Source of the DNA: CAXBMB01 sp963976695
GTDB lineage: Bacteria; Pseudomonadota; Alphaproteobacteria; Kiloniellales; DSM-21159
Length of the DNA: 64,000 nt
Direction: 5' to 3'
Assembly (NCBI GenBank): GCA_963976695.1
Contig: CAXBMB010000001.1
Span: forward strand, 62,001 to 126,000
The first letter of the stretch is position 1; each line of letters starts with the position of its first letter. This document shows positions 8,823-17,339 of this stretch, one piece after another. A model generated the notes under the pieces. That model did not search any database. It saw nothing but the letters and a program-made list of their open reading frames with translations, and was not told the origin of the DNA. A program made the translations under genes and the position numbers.

Positions 8823-8883
8823 AGGCCGGCATTGAAGCCGCCGCTTGGCAGATGGTTGGCGGCTGCTTGATGACGACAGCGCC

Positions 8884-8907
8884 GAAGCGCCCGGCGCTTC
8901 TTTCCTT
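8884..8907 (+). terminator. Possible terminator after the ligase-like gene
   Basis: GAAGCGC (8884-8890) and GCGCTTC (8894-8900) form a 7-bp stem with a CCG loop, followed by TTTCCTT. The U tract is interrupted, so this is moderate evidence. It lies between the convergent halves of the polysaccharide locus. Confidence 0.45.
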
Positions 8908-8920
8908 GATCACCCGCTAC

Positions 8921-9643
8921 CTAACTGCGCAGGATGGCCTGATAGCTGCGCAGCAGGGTCGGCTCTTTCGCCAGCAGTTGTATCACCAGCCGGTTTTGCA
9001 GATTGCTGCGCGGCACCTCGGCGAGGCGGGCGGGGAACAGCTGCGCGGCGATGATCACCTGGCTTTTGATCAGGGCTTTGTTTTCGGCGGTCAGGAAGGG
9101 CCAGGACTGCAGCCCCAGTCTGATCCGCGACAGGATCAAGGCGGGTTGGTGCGGACCGGCGAGGATGGAAAGCCGGAGGGCTTTTTGAAAGCTTTCCGTG
9201 ACCCCTTGCGTGGCCGCCCGCGCGTTGGCCAGCTCGGCCCAGTTAAAGGTCTGCATCGGCTGGCCGGCCAGGCCCGCGTTGCCATGGGCGATGGCGTCGT
9301 CCAGCAGCGCCCGGGTCAGGCGCGGCGGCACGCCCCGGGTCTGCGCGAAGGCGTATTCCAACCGGGCAAGCTGGGAGGCGACTTTCGGATTATCACGGCG
9401 TTTCAGCGAGGTTTTATAATCCTCGACCATTTTCACGATGACCGGCAGATCCTGCTGATAGCCGCGCTCGACGCGCGCCAGGGTGAAATCGTGGCCGATC
9501 AGCGGCAGCCCGGCCCAGAAACGCGGCCAAGCCATGGCGACCAGCAGCACCCCAACCAGCAAACCGACCCAACCGGCCAAGTTCTTCAGGCGGTACGGAG
9601 AGCTTTGCTGCTGTGAAGGGTACGCTGCGGTCTTAAGAGGCAT
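8921..9643 (-). CDS. Uncharacterised single-pass membrane protein of the polysaccharide locus
   Basis: I place the start at ATG 9643 (MPLKTAAYPS), giving 240 residues. This overlaps the end of the BY-kinase gene by 11 bases and implies translational coupling. The frame also runs upstream into the kinase gene, but that part has no domain character. One membrane segment lies at about residues 25-45 (LAGWVGLLVGVLLVAMAW), followed by an about 195-residue, mostly helical soluble part. No catalytic motif was recognised. By position it probably assists the Wzz-kinase, but this is context only. Confidence 0.65.
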   Translation of the reverse strand: MPLKTAAYPSQQQSSPYRLKNLAGWVGLLVGVLLVAMAWPRFWAGLPLIGHDFTLARVERGYQQDLPVIVKMVEDYKTSLKRRDNPKVASQLARLEYAFAQTRGVPPRLTRALLDDAIAHGNAGLAGQPMQTFNWAELANARAATQGVTESFQKALRLSILAGPHQPALILSRIRLGLQSWPFLTAENKALIKSQVIIAAQLFPARLAEVPRSNLQNRLVIQLLAKEPTLLRSYQAILRS

Positions 9644-11942
9644 AATACTTGCGGTAGCTTTTATTGTAATAGTAACGGGAGTCGGCGTAATCATACTGCG
9701 CGTGGCGGCGCACATCCACATTCGTCAGGGCGATGCCGGCCAAGCGCGCGCCGCTCTCCAGCGCCAGGCGAATACCCGCCTTGGCGGCTTCGCGCTTGGT
9801 TTTTTCCCACCGAACCAGATAGATCATCGCGTCGGCTTCGCGCAGCAGGGGCAGCGCATCAGACACCGCCAGCACCGGCGGCGTATCCAGCAGCACCAGT
9901 TGATAGGCCTGGTTGAGCGTCTGGATTAGCTTGTACATGCGCGGCGACGACAGCAGCTCCACCGGGCGGGCGCGGCCGGTGCCGGCGCCGATGAAGTGCA
10001 TGCCACTGCGTTCATCCATCGAAATGATGTCTTCAATTCCGGCGTCGTCGGCAAGATAGTCGCCCAGCCCGAGGTGGGGGGCGTAGCCCAGGGCCTTGTC
10101 GACCGAGGGGTGGCGCAGGTCACAGTCGATAACGATGGAGCGCCGTCCCGCCTGGGTCGACTGGGCGCCGATGGACAGCACCGTGGAGGTCTTGCCCTCG
10201 TCGGGAACCGAGGAGGTGATGACCACCAGTTTGGGTGGGGCGTCGGGGTTGCAGAGCATCAGCCCGGTGCGCAGCGTTCGCACCGATTCGGCATAGAGCG
10301 ACCCCTGTTTTTCCGTGGCGTAGTAGTGCGGCGATTCCCCGCGATCCATCTTGACGAAGGGCAGCATGCCAAGGGTGGGAAGGCCGGTCTCGCTTTCGAT
10401 CTGGCTGAGGCTGCGGAAGCCGGATTCGATGAATTCCAGCAGGAAAGCCAGGCCGACGCCAACCAGCAGCGATGCGGCAAAGGCCATCCCGATGATCGAG
10501 GTGCCGCGCGGATAGAAGGGCGCGAAGGGCGGGCGAGCGCGGTTGATCACGCTGGCGTCGATGGTATCCGGCGCCTCGCCCTGGATATCCACCTCGCGCA
10601 GGCGCTGCAGCAACGTTTCGTACAGCTGGCGACTGATCTCAACTTCCGTCTCCAGCGCGCGTTCTTCGGCCTGGGCTTCGTTGACGTTCTGCAGCTTGGC
10701 CTGCAGGCGGTCCAATTCGCTCTTCAGGTTGTTTTCACGAACCCGGTTGACCTCCAACTCGCTTTGCAGCGCCGCCACCACCTTGCGGATTTCGGTGTCG
10801 ATGCGGGTTTTTAGGTTGGCCATTTCCGCCCGGGCATTGATCATTCGCGGATGTTTTTCCCGAAACTGCGTGCTCAGTTCGGCAATTCGCCGTTCCAGCT
10901 CAATTTCTTGCAGCATCAGGTTCTGCACCAGCGCGGATCCCAAAACCTCCGACATGGCGGCCGCGCTGTTGCGGTCCTTAAGCAGCGTGAGCGCCTGATT
11001 GTAGCGCGCCTCCGACTCCTGCCGGACGGTGGTCGCCGCCAGCATGCGTGACTCGAGACTGGTTAGCTGTTGAACCCGCAGCGACACGCCATCGACATTA
11101 AGAATGCCCTTGTCGCGGCGGTAGGCCTCCAGGCGACGCTGCGCGGAAATCAGTTGCGCCTGCGCATTTTCCACCTGCTTTTGCAGGAACTCGATCGCTT
11201 CGCCGGTGCCTTTCTGCTTTTTTGACTTCAGGTTGCTGATGTAAATGTCGGCGACGGTGTTCGGCACCACGGCGGCGACCGTCGGGTCGGTGGATACGTA
11301 GCTGATGGCGATCAGACGGCTTTTATCCGATGGCGCCACTTGCAGGCCGCCGAGCAGCGCGTCGGTCAGCTGTTCAAGAAAGGCGAGATCCTTGGCCGGG
11401 TCCCGGGTTTCAACCCTGTCGTTTTTTGGCAGGGGCGGCGGTGGCTCGACCAGCCCGAAGCTCGATAACAGAGTCAACCCGGTGCGCAGCAAGCGGCGGC
11501 TCAAACTCACGCGATAGGGCGCTAGAAGTGGATTGAAGATCGGACTCTGGTCGAGATCCAATTTCAGCACCACGTCCCGGGCGACCTCGCGCGAGGCAAT
11601 AATCTTGGCTTCGGTTTGGAACGACAACCAATCGGTATTGACGCCCTGCACCACCTCCCGGCTGTTCAGGACCCGGCTGCGATTGGGGGTGATGATCATT
11701 TCCGTCGTGGCGCTGTACAGCGGGATCAACTGGGAGGAATAGAGCGCCGCCGCCGCGGTAATCAGCAGGGTCAGGCCGACGATCAGATATTTGCGCCGCC
11801 TGAGCACGCCGAACAGCTGACGAATGTCCAGCTGCTGACCGCCGCCGCCTGAACCCTGCATGGTTGCGCCAGACGTGGACGCATGGCCGCCAGCCTGCCG
11901 TACTGGCGGGCTATCGGCACCCATGCCTAGCCTACTACTCAT
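9633..11942 (-). CDS. Polysaccharide co-polymerase / BY-kinase (Wzz-GumC-Wzc type)
   Basis: A 769-residue fusion of a chain-length determinant and a bacterial tyrosine kinase. The Wzz part has a membrane segment at about 52-72, a long periplasmic coiled-coil region (about 245-450, with many Q/E/R-rich heptads) and a second membrane segment at about 482-503 preceded by a proline-rich stretch. The kinase has Walker A SSVPDEGKTS (577-586), Walker A' IVIDCDLR (603-610) and Walker B LVLLDTPP (682-689). The tail is a tyrosine cluster (Y750, Y752, Y757-759, Y763, Y766, Y767), the usual autophosphorylation site. It controls polymer length and export. The ATG at 11942 has GGGA about eight bases upstream. 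Confidence 0.93.
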   Translation of the reverse strand: MSSRLGMGADSPPVRQAGGHASTSGATMQGSGGGGQQLDIRQLFGVLRRRKYLIVGLTLLITAAAALYSSQLIPLYSATTEMIITPNRSRVLNSREVVQGVNTDWLSFQTEAKIIASREVARDVVLKLDLDQSPIFNPLLAPYRVSLSRRLLRTGLTLLSSFGLVEPPPPLPKNDRVETRDPAKDLAFLEQLTDALLGGLQVAPSDKSRLIAISYVSTDPTVAAVVPNTVADIYISNLKSKKQKGTGEAIEFLQKQVENAQAQLISAQRRLEAYRRDKGILNVDGVSLRVQQLTSLESRMLAATTVRQESEARYNQALTLLKDRNSAAAMSEVLGSALVQNLMLQEIELERRIAELSTQFREKHPRMINARAEMANLKTRIDTEIRKVVAALQSELEVNRVRENNLKSELDRLQAKLQNVNEAQAEERALETEVEISRQLYETLLQRLREVDIQGEAPDTIDASVINRARPPFAPFYPRGTSIIGMAFAASLLVGVGLAFLLEFIESGFRSLSQIESETGLPTLGMLPFVKMDRGESPHYYATEKQGSLYAESVRTLRTGLMLCNPDAPPKLVVITSSVPDEGKTSTVLSIGAQSTQAGRRSIVIDCDLRHPSVDKALGYAPHLGLGDYLADDAGIEDIISMDERSGMHFIGAGTGRARPVELLSSPRMYKLIQTLNQAYQLVLLDTPPVLAVSDALPLLREADAMIYLVRWEKTKREAAKAGIRLALESGARLAGIALTNVDVRRHAQYDYADSRYYYNKSYRKYYAS

Positions 11943-12707
11943 CGAATAATCCCAAGTTCTTCACCCCGGCGCCCCTTCCGAGGCAAGGTGTGATTTTTGA
12001 GGCAAGGTGTAATGCATTGTTTTCAACCAAACAGTTTCCTGCATAACTTGACTTTTTCTCATCGGAAATCGCCAAGACAATGCCCCGAGGATAGAAAATA
12101 GGGGTGAATACTTCACTAATTCAGGATTAAGAAAGCATTCATTCGCAAGCATACGACAGAGTTGCGCAATGGAACGACAGTGGTTACTGCTATAGTCTAG
12201 AAGTTAGTCCGGGTTCAGTAAAGCAAAGAAATGCCCTGCGGCAGCTATTTAATTATCCGTCGGCAAAGCCTCTTTGCTGTTTGCGCCGCCATTAATTTGG
12301 AAATTTGATAATCCATCGCAACCCGCATGCCACTTATGATAATAATACTTTTGATTTACATTTATTTACTCAAAAGACCCGAGACGGGGACGGTACCGGC
12401 GGGCGCCGGGCTGGAAAAACCGCTTCTCGGCCGGGCCCGCCGCGCCATTTCCCCCAAATCCGGCATTAAGAGATTGAAAAAAGACGGATTTTCTTGCTGT
12501 CCGGCGGCTGGTCCGGCTGACCCCGCGGCCGGGGCGGCCAAAACAAGGCGGGCCGGCCGCGGCGCCGACCGAATCCCCGGGGCGCGGCGGCCACCACGTA
12601 GAGGCGTGATTCCGTTTAAACCGCAATTCCGCCTCTTATCAGTCTATTGGAGGGTAATTCACCACAGCGTCGACGTGCAGCGCGTTTCTTTCTCGGTCGA
12701 TCACAGG
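11943..12707. other. Long intergenic region upstream of the BY-kinase gene
   Basis: About 765 bases between the start of the BY-kinase gene and the stop of the export gene, both minus. 12030-12380 is strongly AT-rich and is the probable promoter region for the kinase gene. 12390-12600 is GC-rich. I see no supported gene; the open frame at 12366-12626 has no family features. A direct repeat at 11980-12013 is entered separately. Confidence 0.5.
11980..12013. repeat. 19-bp-period direct repeat in the BY-kinase leader
   Basis: GAGGCAAGGTGTGAT (11980-11994) and GAGGCAAGGTGTAAT (11999-12013) are nearly identical. They start 38 and 57 bases upstream of the BY-kinase ATG. The spacing puts both copies close to the same helical face. 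It could be an operator pair or a small duplication. Confidence 0.6.
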
Positions 12708-13436
12708 CTAGAAAAACCGCCGGTCGATTTCGATGGTGTCGCCGGGAAGAATGATGGTGTTTTCCTCGGCCTTCAGCTCGGTAATGCCCGAGGCGTTGCT
12801 GCGGATCAGCACCATGGAGGAGGTATCGGCCCGCCGCGTGTAGCCGCCGGCCAGGGCAACGGCCTGGCGAACGTTGAGACCAATGGTGAAAGGGTACTGC
12901 CCGGGCTGATTGACCTGCCCCAAAATGAAGAAGGGGCGGAAGTTAAGAACTTCGACCGACACCTTGGGGTCCACCAAATAGTCCCGGTTTAGATTGTCCT
13001 GGATGGTGGTGCGGACCTCTTTGATCGAGCGACCGGCGACCAGCACCGGACCGAGCAGCGGGAAGTTGATCTGTCCATTGCCGTCGACGTCGAATTCCCC
13101 GCTGACGTCGGTGTGGCCAAAAACCGTGATCCGCAGGCGGTCGCCGGTGGCCAATTTGTAGACCTCGGTGACCTTGAGGGCGTCCGTTTCGGCCGGATCT
13201 CTGTCGTTGCCCAGGTCGATACTTTGGCTTTGCGCCGTCTTCGGCTGCAAGGCCATGGCGAACAACAGCACCAGCAGGGCGGCAAGCAGCAGCCAACGCT
13301 TCCAACTCGCCGCGCCGGCTTTGGCCGAACAGCGCAAAGCCGCCGGCTGCGGGTCCGCCGTCCAGGGCCCATTCTCGCGGTACATGCGGTCCAATTCCTG
13401 AATACTGAAATAATTATCTCGTCTGCTCAAGTACAA
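12708..13436 (-). CDS. Polysaccharide export protein (Wza-like, Poly_export and SLBB domains)
   Basis: A 242-residue export protein. YKLATGDRLRITVFGH (from about residue 92) opens the Poly_export domain, which continues with GQINFPLLGPV. An SLBB-type part carries FFILGQVNQPGQYPF and AVALAGGYT. The start is a TTG at 13436, supported by AGGAGG five to six bases upstream. This leaves about 45 residues before the single hydrophobic stretch (about 46-64). No lipobox cysteine is visible, unlike classical Wza, so it may be membrane anchored or use an unusual signal. It is the likely outer channel or periplasmic conduit for the polymer. Confidence 0.85.
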   Translation of the reverse strand: MYLSRRDNYFSIQELDRMYRENGPWTADPQPAALRCSAKAGAASWKRWLLLAALLVLLFAMALQPKTAQSQSIDLGNDRDPAETDALKVTEVYKLATGDRLRITVFGHTDVSGEFDVDGNGQINFPLLGPVLVAGRSIKEVRTTIQDNLNRDYLVDPKVSVEVLNFRPFFILGQVNQPGQYPFTIGLNVRQAVALAGGYTRRADTSSMVLIRSNASGITELKAEENTIILPGDTIEIDRRFF

Positions 13437-13490
13437 CGGACCCTCCTCTTGTCAGCCATCTTGCAAGGCGGAGCATCGTTCCATTGAACA

Positions 13491-14783
13491 TTAATATTGT
13501 AGCGTGAGATTCAAGGCGATTGTGTGATCTTCGTAGCCAAGGCTTTGGTCCGTCGACATCCGCGCGTCATAGTCATAGGTCAGCCGGAAGGCCATGTACT
13601 CATTGGTGAGATATACCAAGCCGAGCGCCCCTTGCAAATATTGGTCGTCACGCTGGACGCCGTTGTAGAGATCGGATGAGAAGCCAATCAGCGACGTGAT
13701 CATTATGTTGTCTTGAACTTCGTAGTCAACGCCACCCGACAGCGAGTAGCGCGTGGTGCTGGAGGCGCCGGCCACGGTGGTTTCCTCGACGTTGGTTCCG
13801 CCAGTGAGGTTGACCGTCATCTGATCGGTGGGGTTCCAAATGGCCTGGAGGTTGAAGTTGAAGCCCGAGGCATCCTCCAGGCTTTCGTTCGCGTAGTTCT
13901 GGGTAAAGTAACCGGCGGAGAACTGGGCAAAGGAAACCGCGCTGATGTCATAAAGGACGCCGACGTTCATGCCGTAGCCGTCGGAATCCCGGCCGACGTC
14001 CTTTTGCAGATAGCGCCGCCAATCCATGTAGGGATCGACGAAGACCCGCAGTCCCTCTTCGATGTTGTAGCCGATCTGGGTGTTGACCCGGTAGAGAACG
14101 TAGTCCCGGTCGGCGTTGCTCACGCCGTTCTCGCGCATATATTGGGTGTAGGAGGCCTGGCCGCCGGGAATAAGGACAAAATTGCCAAGTCGCTGGTTGA
14201 CGCTCAAACTTGCCTTGTATTCGTTGTAGCGCACCAAATCCAATTCGCGATCCTGCGGGGTGTTGGGGTTGGAGCGGCCGTCGTGCCGGCGGCTGTAGGC
14301 CAAGTCCAGGTTGGTTTGGGTATCCTCGCCCAGCGCGCGACTGTAGAGAAGACGACCGCCGAAGTCGTTGAAATCGTTCTGGCTGTAGCTGAGGTTTCGG
14401 CGGAAGGCGCCGTCGAAAATCAACTGAAATTGGGCAAAATCGCCTTCGTTGCTCAACCGCAGGCGCGGCCGAATTTCAACAAAGCTGTCGGAAACCACGT
14501 TCTCCTTGACGCGGAAAATATTGGTATCGTAGCCCGACGTAATCGCGATTTCCGGAAACAGCAAAAAATCTCCGCCGGGATCGCCCGGGTCGCCAAAAAC
14601 TTCCAAGCCGATCGGGTCGAATTCCGGCCGCGGCCGATGCATGACGGCGTCGGCCTGCGCCAACTGCGCCAAGGCCTGTCCCGCATCCGCCACCATAACC
14701 AACGGCGCCAGCAGCAGGCCAAGCGGCAAGCGCCGTGGCTTGAACAAGCTCAAAAGGGATGTCCTCCCTTTTCTCTCAACCAC
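13491..14783 (-). CDS. Outer-membrane beta-barrel protein of the polysaccharide locus
   Basis: A 430-residue protein with an N-terminal signal sequence ending near QALAQ (residue 40). About 380 residues of alternating aromatic/polar strands follow (for example FQLIFDGAFRRNLSYSQNDF) and it ends in the aromatic-rich strand IALNLTLQY. This matches the BBP2_2-type barrels (PF10082) that accompany Wza/Wzc export genes. The GTG start at 14783 has GGGGGAG about eight bases upstream. Its role is probably polymer passage or attachment in the outer membrane; this is inferred. Confidence 0.8.
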   Translation of the reverse strand: MVERKGRTSLLSLFKPRRLPLGLLLAPLVMVADAGQALAQLAQADAVMHRPRPEFDPIGLEVFGDPGDPGGDFLLFPEIAITSGYDTNIFRVKENVVSDSFVEIRPRLRLSNEGDFAQFQLIFDGAFRRNLSYSQNDFNDFGGRLLYSRALGEDTQTNLDLAYSRRHDGRSNPNTPQDRELDLVRYNEYKASLSVNQRLGNFVLIPGGQASYTQYMRENGVSNADRDYVLYRVNTQIGYNIEEGLRVFVDPYMDWRRYLQKDVGRDSDGYGMNVGVLYDISAVSFAQFSAGYFTQNYANESLEDASGFNFNLQAIWNPTDQMTVNLTGGTNVEETTVAGASSTTRYSLSGGVDYEVQDNIMITSLIGFSSDLYNGVQRDDQYLQGALGLVYLTNEYMAFRLTYDYDARMSTDQSLGYEDHTIALNLTLQY

Positions 14784-14852
14784 GCCAAAGCTCCCCCTGC
14801 CTTCGGACTTGTAACAAAAATCATACTAACACGAAATCCGACGCTGCTTCAG

Positions 14853-16823
14853 TTAGGTGTTGCTTGCGGCGGTGGGACCGACCACCGGCGTGAGCGACAG
14901 TGTGCGATTGGGGACATCCGGGCTGTTGGGCGGCGCGGCATTGGTGGTGGTGGTGCCGCCGCCGCCGGCGCTGCCAGCGGCAGTCGCCAGGCCGCTGTTG
15001 TCAGCCACGACCGCGAGCGCTGCTTCCGTCACGAACTCCAATTCCAGACATTCGTCCAGCCCGCCTTGGTCGCCGCCCGGCGAGCCGCCCTGGGCCTGGC
15101 CCTGCAGGTTCAAGCTGCTTTGGCTTTCCAAGGGTTCGACAATTACCGCGCTGACCGCGCCGCCGAGGCTGTTGCCCTTGAAATCCAGGCGCAGCTGACC
15201 GTTGGTGACGGTTGACCCCAATTGAATGCCGCCGCCAAAGCCGGCGACCGGCACGCTGGCCGGCGCGGGGCTGTTGCTGGTGCGCGACAGACGGCCGGTA
15301 TCGAGCCATTCCGCCGAATTGGAGCTGCCCAACGTATAGGACTGCCCGTTGACCGCAAAGGATGCGCCGAAGGGCGTTTTCATGTCGGCGGCCACGCCTT
15401 CGGCGGTCACCAGAATGACGTTGTAATCGCCGTTGGGAACATCCAGGTCGAGGCCGCTAAGCCCGGTGATCACGTCCTGAAGCACCGCGCCTTCGCCTTG
15501 ATTGTCCATGGCTTGCAAACTGGCGCCGCGCACTGCCGGGCTGGTCGGCGTCACCCGCTGGAAGCCATCGGCCACCGGGGTGTTCCACCCGCCCATGTCA
15601 AAGGCGAGGGCCCCGGCCGGTGGGGTATAGTCGTTGTCAAACGCCATGCGAACCACCCGCGGCGAGCACATCGCGTTGGCCGCCACGTTACCGATTGAGC
15701 TGTTGGCATTGAGCAGCTTGCTGCTGCCGCGCAGGCGCGGATCGGCCCCCAGTCGTTGCGACAGCGCCACGGCCCGCGCCGCCACGGTCTGCGAGTCGGG
15801 ATTGCCGCGCGTCAGGAAGTCGGCCATTTGCTGCTGACCGCCGCCGCCGGCCACCGCGTTGACGATGTTCGCCGGCACCTCGCCCATGCCCCGGGCGCGG
15901 TTCATGACATTCTGCACCGCCGGATCGACATTGCCCGGCGGCGCGTCAACAATGTTGCCTTGCGTATCCAAGCCTTCAAACTGCAGGGCATCGGTTAGAT
16001 CATTGCCGGCGCCGTCCGGGGTCTCCGATGCGCCGCTGTCGGCGACGTCCTGAACTTCTTCCTCACCCTGGTTGTTTTCTTGCGGCTGTGGCGGATTGTC
16101 CAGCGTGGACTGCATGGTTTCCTGGGACAGCAGCAGTTCACTGTCCCGGCCCGGTTGGGGGGTGCTCACGGTCGCGGGCTGAGAGCCGCCGGTCGGCTCC
16201 ACGACCGAGGAAAAGCCTCGGGGAATGAGAACACTGCGGCCAAACCCGTTGCCCATCACCGCCATGCCCTGGCGAACAAAAAGACGGGTCAAGCCGGTGC
16301 GTGAGACCAAAATCTCGATGTCGGTTCCGCGGATACCCAGGGTGGCAACCGGCGTTTTGATTTTGTAGGCGCTTGACGGCAGGTCGCCGGAAACGAACCG
16401 CAAGGCCCCCTTGGTCACATTGAGGACGAAGGAGCTTTTCGCGCCGCTGTCGTAGACGAATTCATCCAAGGTCACGTCGGCGTTTTCGCCCAAGGTCAAT
16501 TCGGTGCCGTCGCGGAAAACCAGCTTGGTTGCCGAGCCCACGCCGGTGCTCACCACTTCCTGCGGATAAACCGGGTCGGCGGCGGCCACCAGACGATCTT
16601 CGGCGTTCAGCCGGGCGGTAACCAGGTTGACCGCCTGTTTCGCGGTGCCAATGTTCTCGGCCGCCTGCGCCGCGCCGTCAAACCAAAGCAACAAGCCAGC
16701 GCTGAGCGTCACCACCAGCAGCGGGGTCAACAGGGGCGCCAACAGATCCGGCTTCGTCGCCGCCACGCTGACCAAAGCCGTCGTGTTGGAAAAGTTTTTT
16801 CTTGTCGCCGTGAAACCCCACAT
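14853..16823 (-). CDS. FecR-domain protein with C-terminal jelly-roll-like module
   Basis: A 656-residue secreted or membrane-anchored protein. A hydrophobic segment at about 29-47 is followed by AAQA. A FecR domain spans about 85-190 (LVFRDGTELTLGENADVTLD, KGALRFVSG, KTPVATLGIRGTDIEI). Residues 210-300 are acidic and disordered. Residues about 405-562 (FDMGGWNTPVADGFQRV, DLDVPNGDYNVILVTAEG, FAVNGQ) look like a galactose-binding-like or carbohydrate-binding module. The tail is Gly/Thr/Pro-rich. FecR domains outside iron regulation are common near exported polymers and repeats-containing secreted proteins. ATG 16823 has GAAGGA upstream. It is divergent from the type I secretion gene. A link to polysaccharide or secretion is contextual. 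Confidence 0.75.
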   Translation of the reverse strand: MWGFTATRKNFSNTTALVSVAATKPDLLAPLLTPLLVVTLSAGLLLWFDGAAQAAENIGTAKQAVNLVTARLNAEDRLVAAADPVYPQEVVSTGVGSATKLVFRDGTELTLGENADVTLDEFVYDSGAKSSFVLNVTKGALRFVSGDLPSSAYKIKTPVATLGIRGTDIEILVSRTGLTRLFVRQGMAVMGNGFGRSVLIPRGFSSVVEPTGGSQPATVSTPQPGRDSELLLSQETMQSTLDNPPQPQENNQGEEEVQDVADSGASETPDGAGNDLTDALQFEGLDTQGNIVDAPPGNVDPAVQNVMNRARGMGEVPANIVNAVAGGGGQQQMADFLTRGNPDSQTVAARAVALSQRLGADPRLRGSSKLLNANSSIGNVAANAMCSPRVVRMAFDNDYTPPAGALAFDMGGWNTPVADGFQRVTPTSPAVRGASLQAMDNQGEGAVLQDVITGLSGLDLDVPNGDYNVILVTAEGVAADMKTPFGASFAVNGQSYTLGSSNSAEWLDTGRLSRTSNSPAPASVPVAGFGGGIQLGSTVTNGQLRLDFKGNSLGGAVSAVIVEPLESQSSLNLQGQAQGGSPGGDQGGLDECLELEFVTEAALAVVADNSGLATAAGSAGGGGTTTTNAAPPNSPDVPNRTLSLTPVVGPTAASNT

Positions 16824-17339
16824 AAGTGTTGTCCTTCAATGGTCGGCGCCTGGCCGGTTCTTCAAAGCAGTTCGCCGCCGCAAGGTCCAGGGCGCAGGAC
16901 CTGGCAAACAATCCAATTGAAGCAGCCTACCTGGCCAGTATCGCGTCATTATACTCTATTTTTATTCTATTTTTCGTTACCGGTTTCCAGAGGCTGGCGA
17001 TCCCTTACCCCAGCATCTACTCCGGCATTCGCCGCCTCGGGCTCCACAACCGCACAACCGCTGCCGCCAACGGTCCGCACCTTGTCATCCGCCGCACCCT
17101 GTCATCAGATGGCGTTCTTGAAACATATCACGGTTCCGGTCGCCGGTTTAGTGTAACGTGCGGACTGCGACGTATGGCGCGTCGGCTCAGGTTGCAAGTC
17201 GATGCCAAAAATCACACTCTGAAATAAGGAAAAAAAGCTAGCCATTCAAGCTAATTAACCTATACATGATGATCTTAATTGAAAATGAATGTAACAAACT
17301 ACTTGTTTTCGATAACGAAACGGGATTTGCACAGAGTTC
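16824..17339. other. Divergent intergenic region, FecR gene versus type I secretion gene
   Basis: About 515 bases, AT-rich in 16950-16990 and 17220-17330, holding the promoters of both genes. The short open frames here have no family features and I call none of them. Confidence 0.5.

Noticed and set aside
12366..12626. Small minus-strand open frame in the long intergenic region
   Set aside because: Arg/Gly/Pro-rich, no ribosome binding site or family features.
12605..12640. GTGATTCCGTTTAAACCG, matching the right half of IR39 copy 2
   Set aside because: The left outer arm is absent at the expected distance, so I do not list it as a full copy; it may be a remnant.
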